Below the pieces are notes generated by a model. That model saw nothing but the letters and a program-made list of their open reading frames with translations. It was not told where the DNA came from and ran no database searches. Source: Candidatus Enterococcus moelleringii (lineage in GTDB: Bacteria > Bacillota > Bacilli > Lactobacillales > Enterococcaceae). Taken from it: a DNA stretch of 64,000 nucleotides. A program made the translations under genes and the position numbers. This document shows positions 1 to 8,444 of the stretch, one piece after another (the stretch's first letter is position 1; every line of letters starts with the position of its first letter). Where the stretch lies: NCBI RefSeq assembly GCF_017377575.1, contig NZ_JAFREM010000021.1, forward strand, positions 20,662 through 84,661, in the 5' to 3' direction.

Positions 1-387
1 ATCCAGAACGCCTTCCAAACAGTCCGCCTGATAGATAGCTTCCAGCAGTTCGCCATCTTCTTCATCATCCGCGGATACTACCGGCAGTAAAGCGCCAAAG
101 ACATCGGTTTTATCCATGTCCGCAAAACAGGTTACTTTGGTATACGGCAGCTGCAGGTCGGCTGACAAGGCACGAGCCAGCTGAGTCTTCCCAGAACCAG
201 CATCGCCTTCCAGCAACACGTTCATGATTTTCATCTCGGGATCATCCCAGTTCAGCTTGATCTCGGAGGCAATCCGCAGCTCTTCGACACTGGTTTGATG
301 ACTGGCTGGTTTTCGCCAAATCATCTGCTGCTCAACTTTCGAAAAATGACGGCCCTCGGTAACCGAATAGTTTGTTGTTTCCGTCAT
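1..387 (-). CDS. MoxR-like AAA+ ATPase, N-terminal part (gene runs off the window)
   Basis: The first 129 codons are visible, reading leftwards from an ATG at 387 with an AAGGATG-type ribosome site just upstream. The C-terminal part lies outside the window. A Walker A motif, GDAGSGKT, sits at about residues 62-69, followed by ADMDKTDVFGALLP, a layout typical of MoxR/dynein-related AAA+ ATPases. Such ATPases usually act as chaperones with a VWA-domain partner encoded next to them; no partner can be seen here because the gene is cut. The start is only 17 bp downstream of the stop of the DUF6530-like gene on the same strand, so the two are very likely cotranscribed. The AAA+ class is well supported. 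The MoxR assignment is less certain because Walker B and the sensors are missing. Confidence 0.75.
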   Translation of the reverse strand, partial: MTETTNYSVTEGRHFSKVEQQMIWRKPASHQTSVEELRIASEIKLNWDDPEMKIMNVLLEGDAGSGKTQLARALSADLQLPYTKVTCFADMDKTDVFGALLPVVSADDEEDGELLEAIYQADCLEGVLD

Positions 388-404
388 GCTATGTCACATC
401 CTTC

Positions 405-884
405 TTAATAACCTAAATCTGTTAACAGGCGTTTCAACGTGCGGTAGCGTTCCGCCAGCAAATCACCATTTTTATTCATGGTATCATTAAATAGAATAAT
501 ATCTTCATCAATCATCGGATTTTCCGTATCAACTTCTACCGTCATACGACCGCCCTGCAGTCCGATAATATCCACCGTCGGATTTTCTGGATCGTAAAAT
601 TTTTCATAGCGATAGGCATCCTGCAAATACAAGCTGGACTGTGCCACTAAAATCGCCAAGTCTAATATCCGGTTAATTGGTAATTCTTCCGATTGGCGGG
701 ACCATTTCTCACCAGTATGACGCCAAACTTTTCCGGAAATATCGACTTTTCCTCGGTCGTTCCATTGGGCTAGTCCGAGAGTTAAGCCTTTCGCATCACT
801 GTCCCAGGCGTTGTAGCCGTCGATGCGATCGTAGTTTTCTACTAGGAAGACGGGTTTATGCTTTAAATTTGTTGGAATTTTCAT
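405..884 (-). CDS. DUF6530-like protein of unknown function
   Basis: This 159-residue soluble acidic protein begins MKIPTNLKHKPVFLVENYDR. It has no signal peptide, membrane segment or recognisable catalytic motif. I recall this opening as typical of the uncharacterised DUF6530 family of Firmicutes; that is memory, not a search. It is the first gene of a two-gene unit with the MoxR-like ATPase downstream, which suggests that it is a client or partner of that ATPase (inference). A promoter (TTGTAA, 17 bp, TATGCT) lies at 930-958. A symmetrical AT-rich operator-like sequence lies between promoter and start codon, so expression may be repressor-controlled. Confidence 0.7.
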   Translation of the reverse strand: MKIPTNLKHKPVFLVENYDRIDGYNAWDSDAKGLTLGLAQWNDRGKVDISGKVWRHTGEKWSRQSEELPINRILDLAILVAQSSLYLQDAYRYEKFYDPENPTVDIIGLQGGRMTVEVDTENPMIDEDIILFNDTMNKNGDLLAERYRTLKRLLTDLGY

Positions 885-897
885 GATTTCTTGCCCC

Positions 898-921
898 TTT
901 ACTAAATTAGTAAATTACTAA
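898..921 (-). promoter_or_regulatory. Overlapping palindromes upstream of the DUF6530-like gene
   Basis: The sequence TTAGTAA-A-TTACTAA is a perfect palindrome at 907-921. It overlaps a second one, TTTACTAA-A-TTAGTAAA, ending near 914. Both lie between the candidate promoter at 930-958 and the start codon at 884, where a bound repressor would block transcription. The cognate regulator is unknown; the symmetry suits a small dimeric winged-helix or helix-turn-helix repressor. Confidence 0.45.
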
Positions 922-929
922 ACAACTAA

Positions 930-958
930 AGCATAGCGAACCCTCAGCAATTTTACAA
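930..958 (-). promoter_or_regulatory. Promoter of the DUF6530-like/MoxR unit
   Basis: Reading the minus strand, TTGTAA (953-958) and TATGCT (930-935) are separated by exactly 17 bp. They lie about 45 bp upstream of the start codon at 884 and directly after the degV terminator. Confidence 0.5.
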
Positions 959-960
959 AC

Positions 961-994
961 AAAAAAGACCGCTAAGAACAAAATTCTTAGCGGT
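961..994 (-). terminator. Rho-independent terminator of degV
   Basis: An 11-bp perfect stem (968-978 with 984-994) encloses a 5-base loop. On the minus strand it is followed by six T residues. It starts 8 bp after the degV stop codon. Confidence 0.85.
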
Positions 995-1001
995 TTAATC
1001 G

Positions 1002-1850
1002 TTAAATACCTGATACACCCAACGCGATTGCTTTGTCGCCTAGGTGCGTCCCAATAACTGGGCCGAAGCTGCCGATTTCAATCACGGCTTCCGGATACAG
1101 CTGGCGCAATTTTTCATATTCTGTTTGAGCTAATTCTAAGTTATTGGCATGAATCACATACAAGCGTAATTCGTCACTTGAATCCTGGCGATGCTGACCG
1201 ATAATTTCTTCGGTCCGCTGCAAGGCTTTTTTCAACGAACGAATTTTTTCATACAGCACAATTTTTCCATCAGTAAAGGTTAAAATCGGTTTGATTTTCA
1301 ATAGGCCGCCAATAATAGCAGCGCCGTTGGTCAAACGTCCACCACGGACCAGGTTGTTCAAATCATCCACGATGATATAGGCATTGGTAGTGTCACGAAT
1401 GCGATCCACCCCAGCGATGATCTCTGGCAACTCTTTACCAGCATCGGTTAATTCCAACGCTTTTTCTACCATATAACCCATTGGCAAGCTGGTGATAGTA
1501 GAATCATAAGGAATAATAGTTAGCCCGTCGATTTCCTCCTTGATGGTATGAAGGGTACGGACAAAACCGGAAATGCCTTCTGATAGATGGATACTTAAAA
1601 TGGTATCATAGCCTTTTGCTTGAATCTCTTGATACATGGTAATCACTTCGCCTAAAACCGGTTGTGAAGTAGTTGGAAATTCTTGGCTTTGATTCAATAA
1701 ACGATAAAATTCATCTTCATGAATGTCTACCCCTTCTTCAAAGGGCTGGCCGTCAATTACAACTGGGATAGGGATAATAAATAAATCTTTATGGTCCTTA
1801 ATGCGTTCATTTAGATAGGCTGAGCTATCTGTCACGATCGCTAGTTTCAT
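1002..1850 (-). CDS. DegV family fatty acid-binding protein
   Basis: This 282-residue protein begins MKLAIVTDSSAYLNERI, the standard DegV opening, and has the usual DegV length. DegV proteins bind a fatty acid in a two-domain fold. In Firmicutes they act as FakB-type carriers that present exogenous fatty acids to the kinase FakA. The family-typical loops SEGISGFVRT (about residue 92) and NNLVRGGRLTNGAAI (about residue 165) are visible. It is transcribed alone, between its own terminator at 961-994 and the LCP gene upstream. Which lipid it binds cannot be read from the sequence, and several DegV paralogues per genome are usual. Confidence 0.9.
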   Translation of the reverse strand: MKLAIVTDSSAYLNERIKDHKDLFIIPIPVVIDGQPFEEGVDIHEDEFYRLLNQSQEFPTTSQPVLGEVITMYQEIQAKGYDTILSIHLSEGISGFVRTLHTIKEEIDGLTIIPYDSTITSLPMGYMVEKALELTDAGKELPEIIAGVDRIRDTTNAYIIVDDLNNLVRGGRLTNGAAIIGGLLKIKPILTFTDGKIVLYEKIRSLKKALQRTEEIIGQHRQDSSDELRLYVIHANNLELAQTEYEKLRQLYPEAVIEIGSFGPVIGTHLGDKAIALGVSGI

Positions 1851-1930
1851 GATGAATTCCTCGTTTCACTTGAAAATTTGCAGTAAATAAAATATAGCAT
1901 ACTCTACAGGTCATTGGAATCGAAAATCGG

Positions 1931-3103
1931 TTATTTCGCTAAAAATGATTGAACAGCCTGCGCATTTGAAGCAAAATCGACGAATAGAACACTGCCGGCA
2001 TCGTAGGTATCGCCATAGGACCATGAACCATCCACAGGTAACGTCAACCGGTCTACACCCATCGCTGTCTTAGCAAAATTAAAGGTATTGGCTACTAGGA
2101 AACCTGTGCCCATATCTGTGGATAAATAGCCGAAGATTTTTCCAGCCGCATACGGTCCCCGTAATAGAACCAACGGATTCTTCAATTGGCCAAAGACGGT
2201 TTGAATCACCTGCTGCTGTCTTCTTACCCGACCAAAGTCGCCTTCTTCATCCATCCGGAAACGAGCATAGTTCAGCAAGGTATGACCATTCATTCTTTGC
2301 ATCCCTTGAGAAATTGGTTCATCGATATAAGAACTCATATCCTTTTCAGCTTCAATCGGCACTCCCCGTGGAAACAGGGCATCTACCCCTTTTTCAAAGG
2401 ATTGGAAATCCACCATCGCATAGTAACGACAATCCACACCGAAGTTTTCCTTGATGGTCTGCCTTACTAAATCGGCACCGCCATAAGCGTAGGCCGCGTT
2501 TAATTTATTGTCCCCGACACCAGGAATAGTTACATACATATCCCGCATAAAGGAAACCAGCTTGGTTTTTCCGCTGCCGTCCACCTGCAAAATCATCATG
2601 GAGTCGGCTCGTCCCGTTTCATTGTCCCGGGTATCGCTCCCTAAGAGCAAAATGTTTTTAGTTCCGTCTGCGGAATCTACCCCGTTAAATTCCTGGGTTT
2701 CCATACCGGGAATTGACGAATCCGTCCGAGCCATTACATTGCCGATACCAAAGGTTACAACTGAAAAAATCAGCAATCCCACTAGTACCTTCAGAATAAT
2801 TCGGCCAATGCTGCGCTTTTTCTTCGGCTTTTTGCCAGTTGGATAAACTTCCGGCCGTTTGGCTTTCCGTTTCCAGCGGGGAATTTTTATCGCCGGCATT
2901 TTCAATTTAGGTTTTGATTTTTTTGGTTCGCTTGAATAATTTGTCTCAGGTTCTTCGTACGTATCGTGAGTAAATACCGGCTCTTCAGTAGGCTGTTCTT
3001 TTTCCCGTTTAGGCTTTTTGACCTCCCGTCGAACCAGTGAAGCTTTACGCTCAGATTTTTTGCTTTCTTCATGGATTTTTTTATAACGATCCACTCGACT
3101 CAT
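1931..3103 (-). CDS. LytR-CpsA-Psr (LCP) family cell-wall glycopolymer ligase
   Basis: This 390-residue type II membrane protein has a long, very basic cytoplasmic tail (residues 1-100). One membrane helix (about 102-124) is followed by an extracellular LCP catalytic domain. Family residues are visible in NILLLGSDTRDNETGRADSM (about 150-169) and SFMRDMYVTIPG, which hold the Asp and Arg residues that bind metal and the pyrophosphate lipid substrate. LCP enzymes transfer teichoic acid or polysaccharide chains from lipid carriers to peptidoglycan outside the cell. The gene follows pheA on the same strand but behind a terminator-like hairpin at 3187-3213, so it probably has its own promoter as well. 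The same association of the aro operon with a psr-like gene is known in enterococci. Confidence 0.9.
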   Translation of the reverse strand: MSRVDRYKKIHEESKKSERKASLVRREVKKPKREKEQPTEEPVFTHDTYEEPETNYSSEPKKSKPKLKMPAIKIPRWKRKAKRPEVYPTGKKPKKKRSIGRIILKVLVGLLIFSVVTFGIGNVMARTDSSIPGMETQEFNGVDSADGTKNILLLGSDTRDNETGRADSMMILQVDGSGKTKLVSFMRDMYVTIPGVGDNKLNAAYAYGGADLVRQTIKENFGVDCRYYAMVDFQSFEKGVDALFPRGVPIEAEKDMSSYIDEPISQGMQRMNGHTLLNYARFRMDEEGDFGRVRRQQQVIQTVFGQLKNPLVLLRGPYAAGKIFGYLSTDMGTGFLVANTFNFAKTAMGVDRLTLPVDGSWSYGDTYDAGSVLFVDFASNAQAVQSFLAK

Positions 3104-3186
3104 TGGTCCACCTCTTTACTTGGATGTTGATAGTATAAAAATAGCAAACAAATGCTTTACGTCTTATTATACTCACAAAAAATAAG

Positions 3187-3213
3187 AAAACCTTAACGTA
3201 ATGCTAAGGTTTT
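3187..3213 (-). terminator. Hairpin overlapping the end of pheA
   Basis: On the minus strand AAAACCTTA pairs with TAAGGTTTT (9 bp; the right arm is at 3205-3213 and the left at 3187-3195), followed by a T-rich tract. The pheA stop codon at 3204-3206 sits inside the stem. It probably ends the aromatic operon transcript, perhaps incompletely. Confidence 0.6.
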
Positions 3214-4046
3214 CGATAGGTTGGATAATTTCCAATTAAGTTAAAAGGAAAGGCTTGTTTTTCAAGTCGTTCCAAGGCTGTCTGCAGCACGGCTTTGTCA
3301 GAAGGCACCTCGATATCCATGATAAAGAAATACTCTCCCAGCTTCGTTTTTTGCGGACGGGACTCGATTTTGGATAAATTGAGATCCGCTTTGCTGAAGA
3401 TGCCTAGCATATGGTACAAGGCTCCTGGTCGATCCATTGGCAGTTCTATCAGTAACGTCGCCTTTTGTTCCACAAAAATCAAATTTGTCGCAATCGGCTC
3501 ATCTCCCAATAGCCAAAAACGGGTTTCGTTATTGGCTACTGTTTGGATGCCTTCTTTTACAATCACTAAATCATATTCATCGGCCGCCATTTTCGAGCCG
3601 ATTGCCGCGTAAATTTCTTCCGGATGATCAGCCACTTTTTTCGCCCCCAAGGTAGTAGAGGCCATTGGCTCCACCTCCGCTTGAGGCAGATTTTTGTGAA
3701 TGAACACTTGAGACTGAGCTAGTGCCTGCGGGTGGCTGCTAATCAGCGTCGCTTCCTGCCAACGATCTTGATTGTTTTTATGAACCATCAGCTGCTGAGC
3801 AATTGGTAAAATCAGTTCTCCTTGAATCGTAGGCAAGGTTTTATAAATCCCGTCGATGGTGGGTAAAACGGACCCTTCAATCGTATTTTCAACCGGCACC
3901 ATCGCGTAATCAATTTGCTTGTTCATGCGGGCATCGATTAATTGCATCAACGAATCATAGCTGATCAAGTTGCCGCTGGAAAAATAACTGCTGGCAGCCG
4001 AATGAGTGAAGGACCCCTTAGGACCCAAATAACCAATATCCATCAC
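3204..4046 (-). CDS. pheA: Prephenate dehydratase
   Basis: This 280-residue enzyme converts prephenate to phenylpyruvate, the committed step to phenylalanine. The N-terminal catalytic domain opens with DIGYLGPKGSFTH and contains NNETRFWLLG (about residue 170), which carries the catalytic Thr-Arg-Phe. The C-terminal ACT domain (about 195-275) contains ESRPQK, the Phe-binding ESRP signature, so feedback inhibition by phenylalanine is expected. The gene overlaps aroK by 4 bp (ATGA), which implies translational coupling. It is the last biosynthetic gene of the aroC operon and therefore lies under the Phe/Tyr leader-peptide attenuator at about 8.3 kb. Confidence 0.95.
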   Translation of the reverse strand: MMDIGYLGPKGSFTHSAASSYFSSGNLISYDSLMQLIDARMNKQIDYAMVPVENTIEGSVLPTIDGIYKTLPTIQGELILPIAQQLMVHKNNQDRWQEATLISSHPQALAQSQVFIHKNLPQAEVEPMASTTLGAKKVADHPEEIYAAIGSKMAADEYDLVIVKEGIQTVANNETRFWLLGDEPIATNLIFVEQKATLLIELPMDRPGALYHMLGIFSKADLNLSKIESRPQKTKLGEYFFIMDIEVPSDKAVLQTALERLEKQAFPFNLIGNYPTYRKP

Positions 4047-4543
4047 ACGCCAACCTTTTCTCTAATTTCTGCCACAATGTCTTCCGGTGTACGGTGAGAA
4101 GTATCTACCGTTACCTTAGCTAATTTTTCATAAAAATTTTCCCGTGAGAAAAACAGATGCTTAATTTCGCCGTCATTTTTGTTGGCCGCGTTTGGTCGGA
4201 TGTTTTCTTTGTCCTGACGAATCCGTTCCACTAAAACATCGGGATCAGTCTTCAAATAAACCACCGTTTTATCGGCTAAGATTTCTTGGTTTTCCTTTTG
4301 CATAATCACGCCGCCGCCCGTAGCGATAACTGACGCTTGTTGGACTGCTTCTTTCAACAGATTGGTCTCGTGGACTCTGAATGAAGGCTCCCCATGCTCT
4401 TCAAAATACACGTTAATCGGTCCAATGCGATCAACCAATACATCATCCATGTCTACCCGCTGATAATCTAATGCCTTTGCTAATTCTCTACTAATCGTTG
4501 TCTTGCCTGCTCCCATAAACCCAATCAACACAATTGCTTCCAT
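4043..4543 (-). CDS. aroK: Shikimate kinase
   Basis: This 166-residue P-loop kinase phosphorylates shikimate to shikimate 3-phosphate. Walker A is GFMGAGKT at residues 8-15. The shikimate-binding DMDD is at 31-34, and ATGGGVIM (about 75) is the conserved GGG loop. The length is normal for the family. It sits 2 bp from aroA and overlaps pheA by 4 bp, so it is tightly coupled within the aroC-tyrA-aroA-aroK-pheA operon. Its product feeds directly into AroA, encoded just upstream. Confidence 0.95.
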   Translation of the reverse strand: MEAIVLIGFMGAGKTTISRELAKALDYQRVDMDDVLVDRIGPINVYFEEHGEPSFRVHETNLLKEAVQQASVIATGGGVIMQKENQEILADKTVVYLKTDPDVLVERIRQDKENIRPNAANKNDGEIKHLFFSRENFYEKLAKVTVDTSHRTPEDIVAEIREKVGV

Positions 4544-4545
4544 TA

Positions 4546-5829
4546 CTATACTCGCTCCTTTGCTAATTTATCCAAATCATTGAAAAATTCGGGATAAGAA
4601 ATATTAATTGCTTCTGGATTGTTCAATTCCACCGCTTCTTCCGTTAATAGGGCAGCGATTTGCAGCATCATCCCAATTCGGTGATCTCCATGGCTGTCTA
4701 CTGCTGCACCATGTAATGGTGTTGGTCCGTGAATAATCATGCCATCTTCGGTTGGTTCAATGTTAGCGCCCATTTTATTCAGCTCGTCGGCTGTGGCGTC
4801 GATCCGGTTGGTTTCCTTCACCTTTAACTCCTGAGCATCCTTGATAACCGTCGTTCCTTCCGCCTGTGTGGCTGCTAAAGCTAAAATCGGCAGCTCATCA
4901 ATCAGACGGGGAATGATCTCACCGCTGATTTCGGTAGCTTTTAAGGAACTGCTTTCCACCAATAAATCGGCTGCTTCGTTTTGTGTGTCTTCATTGCTCT
5001 GAGTGATTTTAGCACCCATGTTCGCCAAGACATCTAAAATACCGGTTCGCGTTGGGTTGATCCCAACTTTTTTCAAATTCAAGGAACTGCCAGGAACTAA
5101 CAAAGCCGCAACTAAGAAGAACGCTGCTGAAGAGATGTCCCCAGGTACATGCACTTCTTGTCCTACCAACTGCTGCTTGCCAGGAAGTTTAATTTCCTTG
5201 TCGTTCACCTCAATCGTTCCGCCAAATTGACGAATCATTTGTTCGGTATGGTTGCGAGAACACGCTTGTTCGATCACCGTCGTTTCACCTTCTGCCTGCA
5301 ATGCAGCAAACAGAATCGCTGATTTCACCTGAGCACTGGCAATCGGCATGTTGTATTCGATCGCCTGCAGCTCAGCGCCTTGAATCGCGATCGGCGGGTA
5401 CTGAGTGCCTTCGTTTCCGGCTAGATCGCCACCCATTTGACGAAGCGGCCCCATCACTCGCTCCATCGGACGTTTGTTCAAAGAGGCATCTCCTTGAATG
5501 GTAGAGGTAAACGGTCGTCCAGCTAAAATTCCCATAACCAATCGCATGGTAGTACCGGAATTGCCGGCATCCAACACTTCACTTGGTGCTTGCAGTCCTT
5601 CAAAGCCTTTTCCATGGACTATAAATACGTCCTCTTTTTCTTCAATTGCTACCCCCAGTTTTTTAAAAACAGCCACGGAACTCAAACAGTCCTCTGCCTT
5701 TAAAAAATTATGGATCGTGGTGGTTCCTTGACTAATCGCCCCAAACATCACACTGCGATGAGAAATCGATTTATCTGCTGGAACCACTAATTCACCTGTT
5801 AAACCTTGTGCCTTATTCATTAAACGCAT
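4546..5829 (-). CDS. aroA: 3-phosphoshikimate 1-carboxyvinyltransferase (EPSP synthase)
   Basis: This 427-residue enzyme condenses shikimate 3-phosphate with phosphoenolpyruvate. Substrate-binding motifs are [13 protein letters not shown] (residues 19-31) and [15 protein letters not shown] (about 87-101). The C-terminal [11 protein letters not shown] carries the conserved Asp-His-Arg. The full family length is present with no frameshift. It is placed between tyrA (4 bp gap) and aroK (2 bp gap). The next enzyme in the pathway, AroC, is the first gene of the same operon. Confidence 0.96.
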   Translation of the reverse strand: MRLMNKAQGLTGELVVPADKSISHRSVMFGAISQGTTTIHNFLKAEDCLSSVAVFKKLGVAIEEKEDVFIVHGKGFEGLQAPSEVLDAGNSGTTMRLVMGILAGRPFTSTIQGDASLNKRPMERVMGPLRQMGGDLAGNEGTQYPPIAIQGAELQAIEYNMPIASAQVKSAILFAALQAEGETTVIEQACSRNHTEQMIRQFGGTIEVNDKEIKLPGKQQLVGQEVHVPGDISSAAFFLVAALLVPGSSLNLKKVGINPTRTGILDVLANMGAKITQSNEDTQNEAADLLVESSSLKATEISGEIIPRLIDELPILALAATQAEGTTVIKDAQELKVKETNRIDATADELNKMGANIEPTEDGMIIHGPTPLHGAAVDSHGDHRIGMMLQIAALLTEEAVELNNPEAINISYPEFFNDLDKLAKERV

Positions 5830-5833
5830 GCTG

Positions 5834-6913
5834 TTAACTCCTTATCCGACAATGAAATTTTTCCGACTCCACCAGTGCTTTACCTGCTAGCAAATCGGCT
5901 TTATTTTTAAAGGATAGCTCCAAAACACCGAAAATATCTTCCCGGGTTTCTTGAATTTTCAAATTGATAATCGAAATATGATTCTGACTTAATACGGTAG
6001 TTACTTGTGCCACCGCCCCGGCGATATCCGGAATATCTACCAGCAAATCGTAGAAGGCTGGAATCGCGCCTTGGTCCTTTGCCGGCAGTTGGTCCCGCGT
6101 CAGTTTCGCTCGAGAGAAAAACTGGTGAATCGCGCCTCGATCGTTTTGTTCCAGCTGATGCTTGATTTCGGTCATTTCCGCTTGCCATTTGTCCATCAGA
6201 TCCAACAAAATCTCCCGATTCGTCAGTAACACATCGGTCCACATCCGAGGATCAGAAGAAGCAATCCGAGTAATGTCTCGGAAACCACCGGCGGCCAGCT
6301 GTTTCGCTCGCGGATAGGTTTGGGCCAGCTGATCGCTCATCTGAACCAATCCCGAAGCTACAATATGGGGCAGGTGACTTAACACCCCCACCATCTCATC
6401 GTGACTGCTTGGATCAAGCACCACAAACTTGGCTCTTGTTGGCGTCAAAAGTTCGATTAGCTGATCCACTGCGGCCTGCTGCTCACCAGAAGGCGTTAAT
6501 ATATAGTAGGCTTTCTCAAAAAGATTCGGATTGGCCGCTTTAACTCCTGATTTATGAGAACCAGACATGGGATGCCCACCAACAAAAGTGAAGGGCAGTG
6601 TGTCCGCCAACTGAACCACCGCTGACTTAGTGCTGCCTACATCAGTGACCAGCACATTCTCCTTTAATGGAAGCTTCGCCAATTCCTGCAAGTATTCCAG
6701 CGACACACCGACGGGCACCGCCAGAATGATGATATCCATCTCCACCGCTGAATCAAGCCCCGCGACAACCTCATCGACAATCCCGGTTTCTAAAGCAATC
6801 TGACAGCTTTCTTCTTTAAAATCCCAGCCGTATAGTTTAATGTCCGGCTGCTTAATCGCACGACACAAGGAAGCACCGATTAAGCCTAACCCCACCACAA
6901 AAATATTTTTCAT
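5834..6913 (-). CDS. tyrA: Prephenate dehydrogenase with ACT domain
   Basis: This 359-residue NAD-dependent enzyme makes 4-hydroxyphenylpyruvate for tyrosine. The Rossmann motif is GLGLIG at residues 8-13. VTDVGSTK and [12 protein letters not shown] (about 125-136) are the prephenate-site motifs. The C-terminal 70 residues ([16 protein letters not shown] and on) look like an ACT regulatory domain, as in Bacillus TyrA, so tyrosine feedback inhibition is likely. The gene lies 14 bp after aroC. Having tyrA and pheA in one operon explains why the operon leader peptide contains both Tyr and Phe codons. Confidence 0.95.
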   Translation of the reverse strand: MKNIFVVGLGLIGASLCRAIKQPDIKLYGWDFKEESCQIALETGIVDEVVAGLDSAVEMDIIILAVPVGVSLEYLQELAKLPLKENVLVTDVGSTKSAVVQLADTLPFTFVGGHPMSGSHKSGVKAANPNLFEKAYYILTPSGEQQAAVDQLIELLTPTRAKFVVLDPSSHDEMVGVLSHLPHIVASGLVQMSDQLAQTYPRAKQLAAGGFRDITRIASSDPRMWTDVLLTNREILLDLMDKWQAEMTEIKHQLEQNDRGAIHQFFSRAKLTRDQLPAKDQGAIPAFYDLLVDIPDIAGAVAQVTTVLSQNHISIINLKIQETREDIFGVLELSFKNKADLLAGKALVESEKFHCRIRS

Positions 6914-6927
6914 TTAGTATGACCTTC

Positions 6928-8094
6928 CTAAAATTCCAAATGCTGCTGGCGGGTGTCATTGACACTCTTCAACAAATCAGCTAGATTATCCGCCTGGAAC
7001 TGCTCTAAAATTTCTGTCGCAATTACTGTTGCCACGACGTTTTCAGCTACAATCGCGGCTGCTGGAACAGCGGTACTGTCTGAACGTTCCACGCTGGCTT
7101 TGTAAGGCTCTTTGGTATCAATGTCGACACTCATTAATGGCTTGTACAAAGTCGGGATCGGCTTCATGACACCCCGCACAATAATTTGTTCACCGTTAGT
7201 CATGCCGCCTTCAAAGCCGCCTAGGTGATTGCTGGTGCGGCTGTAGCCTTCTGCCTGCTCCCAAACAATCTCATCCATCACTTCAGAGCCTGGCCGGTTA
7301 GCTGCTTCAAAACCGATACCGAACTCAACACCTTTAAAGGCATTGATGCTGACAATTGCTTGAGCGATCTTGCCGTCCAGTTTGCGGTCCCATTGAACGT
7401 AGCTGCCTAATCCGGCTGGTACATTTTCTAAACGAACCTCAACCACACCACCGATGGTATTTCCGGCTTTTTTGGTTTCGTCGATTTCGGTTTTCACTGC
7501 TTCTTCAATCGAAGGGTCAATCATGTTTACTTCAGATACAGCTGCGGCTGCTTGAATTTCTTTTACGCTGATCACTTCGGGAACGTCAGCTGTGATGCCG
7601 CCAAGGTTGACTACATGGCTGGCGATTTCAATATCTAAAGCTTGTAAAATTTGTTTTGCTAAAGCACCGACAGCCACCCGCATAGTTGTTTCCCGTGCAG
7701 AGGAGCGCTCTAAAATGTTGCGTAAATCCCGGTGCTGATATTTCATTCCACCTACTAGATCGGCGTGTCCGGGTCTAGGCTTGGTGACTTTTCTTAATTG
7801 GGTATCTTTTTCGGCAACTTCTTCCACTGACATGACGGTTTGCCAGTTTTTCCAATCGCGATTTTCTACAATCATCGTAATCGGCGAGCCTAAGGTTTTT
7901 CCATGACGGATCCCGGAAGTAATTTGGACCTGATCCTTTTCGATCTTCATGCGGCCGCCGCGGCCATAACCGCCTTGGCGTTTTGCCAGCTCCTGGTTAA
8001 TTCCCTCGACTGAAACGGCAATACCGGCTGGTACTCCTTCAATAATAGCTGTTAGCTGTGGTCCGTGTGATTCTCCTGCTGTCAAATAACGCAT
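6928..8094 (-). CDS. aroC: Chorismate synthase
   Basis: This 388-residue FMN-dependent enzyme forms chorismate from EPSP. Signature stretches are [18 protein letters not shown] (residues 7-24), [17 protein letters not shown], and [14 protein letters not shown] (about 130-143). The start ATG at 8094 is preceded by GAGGAATGAAGG. It is the first structural gene of the aromatic operon. About 200 nt of untranslated leader with a Phe/Tyr leader peptide and two terminators lies upstream, so its expression should depend on charged tRNA-Phe and tRNA-Tyr. Confidence 0.96.
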   Translation of the reverse strand: MRYLTAGESHGPQLTAIIEGVPAGIAVSVEGINQELAKRQGGYGRGGRMKIEKDQVQITSGIRHGKTLGSPITMIVENRDWKNWQTVMSVEEVAEKDTQLRKVTKPRPGHADLVGGMKYQHRDLRNILERSSARETTMRVAVGALAKQILQALDIEIASHVVNLGGITADVPEVISVKEIQAAAAVSEVNMIDPSIEEAVKTEIDETKKAGNTIGGVVEVRLENVPAGLGSYVQWDRKLDGKIAQAIVSINAFKGVEFGIGFEAANRPGSEVMDEIVWEQAEGYSRTSNHLGGFEGGMTNGEQIIVRGVMKPIPTLYKPLMSVDIDTKEPYKASVERSDSTAVPAAAIVAENVVATVIATEILEQFQADNLADLLKSVNDTRQQHLEF

Positions 8095-8128
8095 CCTTCA
8101 TTCCTCTTTCTAACCTGATTTCTTTCAA

Positions 8129-8168
8129 CAAAAAAGACCCGTTGTAGGATATACATCTACAATGGGTC
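8129..8168 (-). terminator. Second leader terminator of the aroC operon
   Basis: A 12-bp stem (8136-8147 with 8157-8168) is followed on the minus strand by six T residues. It lies 35 bp upstream of aroC and downstream of the main attenuator. A short alternative partner, AUGGGU, lies upstream in the leader around 8261-8268, so this hairpin may also be conditional. Confidence 0.75.
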
Positions 8169-8175
8169 TACTAAA

Positions 8176-8212
8176 AGAAAAAAGCCATTATAGATGAATC
8201 ATCTACATGGCT
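8176..8212 (-). terminator. Attenuator terminator (3:4 hairpin) of the aroC leader
   Basis: The left arm in transcript order is at 8199-8212 (AGCCATGTAGATGA). It pairs with 8183-8197 and is followed by a T-rich tract on the minus strand. The same left arm can instead pair with leader segment 2 at 8236-8249, which would abolish this terminator. Confidence 0.8.
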
Positions 8213-8235
8213 TTAAAGTCAATTTAAAGTTCTTC

Positions 8236-8306
8236 AGCCATCATAGATACAAACTTGCGTCGTCTGCACCCATGAACACATGAATACAAACCTATCTAAA
8301 ATAGCT
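8236..8306 (-). promoter_or_regulatory. Competing RNA segments of the Phe/Tyr attenuator
   Basis: Segment 1 (8293-8306, AGCUAUUUUAGAUA) lies in the last codons of the leader peptide. It can pair at 13 of 14 positions (counting G-U) with segment 2 (8236-8249, UAUCUAUGAUGGCU). Segment 2 can alternatively pair with segment 3 (8199-8212), the left arm of the terminator. A ribosome stalled on Phe or Tyr codons covers segment 1, which frees segment 2 to disrupt the terminator. This is the classical attenuation logic; all pairings were read by eye. Confidence 0.7.
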
Positions 8307-8348
8307 AAAGTAAAAAGTATTCAGTTGTGGATGTCTAGTTTTTGTCAT
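8292..8348 (-). CDS. Phe/Tyr-rich leader peptide of the aroC operon
   Basis: This 18-codon ORF encodes MTKTRHPQLNTFYFSYFR followed by TAG. Five of its last seven residues are Phe or Tyr. A GGAG sequence (8357-8360) lies 8 nt upstream of the chosen ATG at 8348. An in-frame ATG at 8354 is too close to that site to be preferred. The ORF starts about 35 nt downstream of a consensus promoter and is followed by competing hairpins and two terminators before aroC. The role inferred is cis-acting: ribosome stalling on Phe or Tyr codons when these amino acids are scarce switches on aroC-tyrA-aroA-aroK-pheA. It shares the pattern M-x-K-T...Q-L-N with the Trp leader at 11.4 kb. Confidence 0.75.
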   Translation of the reverse strand: MTKTRHPQLNTFYFSYFR

Positions 8349-8382
8349 GATCATCGCTCCAAACTGATTGGTGATTGAAATA

Positions 8383-8411
8383 AGTATAAAATTGTTTAAT
8401 TTACTTGTCAA
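8383..8411 (-). promoter_or_regulatory. Promoter of the aromatic amino acid operon
   Basis: On the minus strand a perfect TTGACA (8406-8411) and TATACT (8383-8388) are separated by 17 bp. The predicted transcript begins about 20-25 nt before the leader peptide start. Confidence 0.9.
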
Positions 8412-8444
8412 TCCTTTTTTACACTTTCCGCTTTTTAGACCGTT

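Noticed and set aside
5003..5230. Open frames on the plus strand inside aroA, tyrA, carB and other large genes
   Set aside because: They lie wholly within well-supported genes on the other strand, lack ribosome sites and have no recognisable domains.
8129..8354. A T-box riboswitch ahead of aroC
   Set aside because: I looked for a T-box sequence and specifier-loop architecture and found neither; the Phe/Tyr leader ORF and nested hairpins explain the region better.
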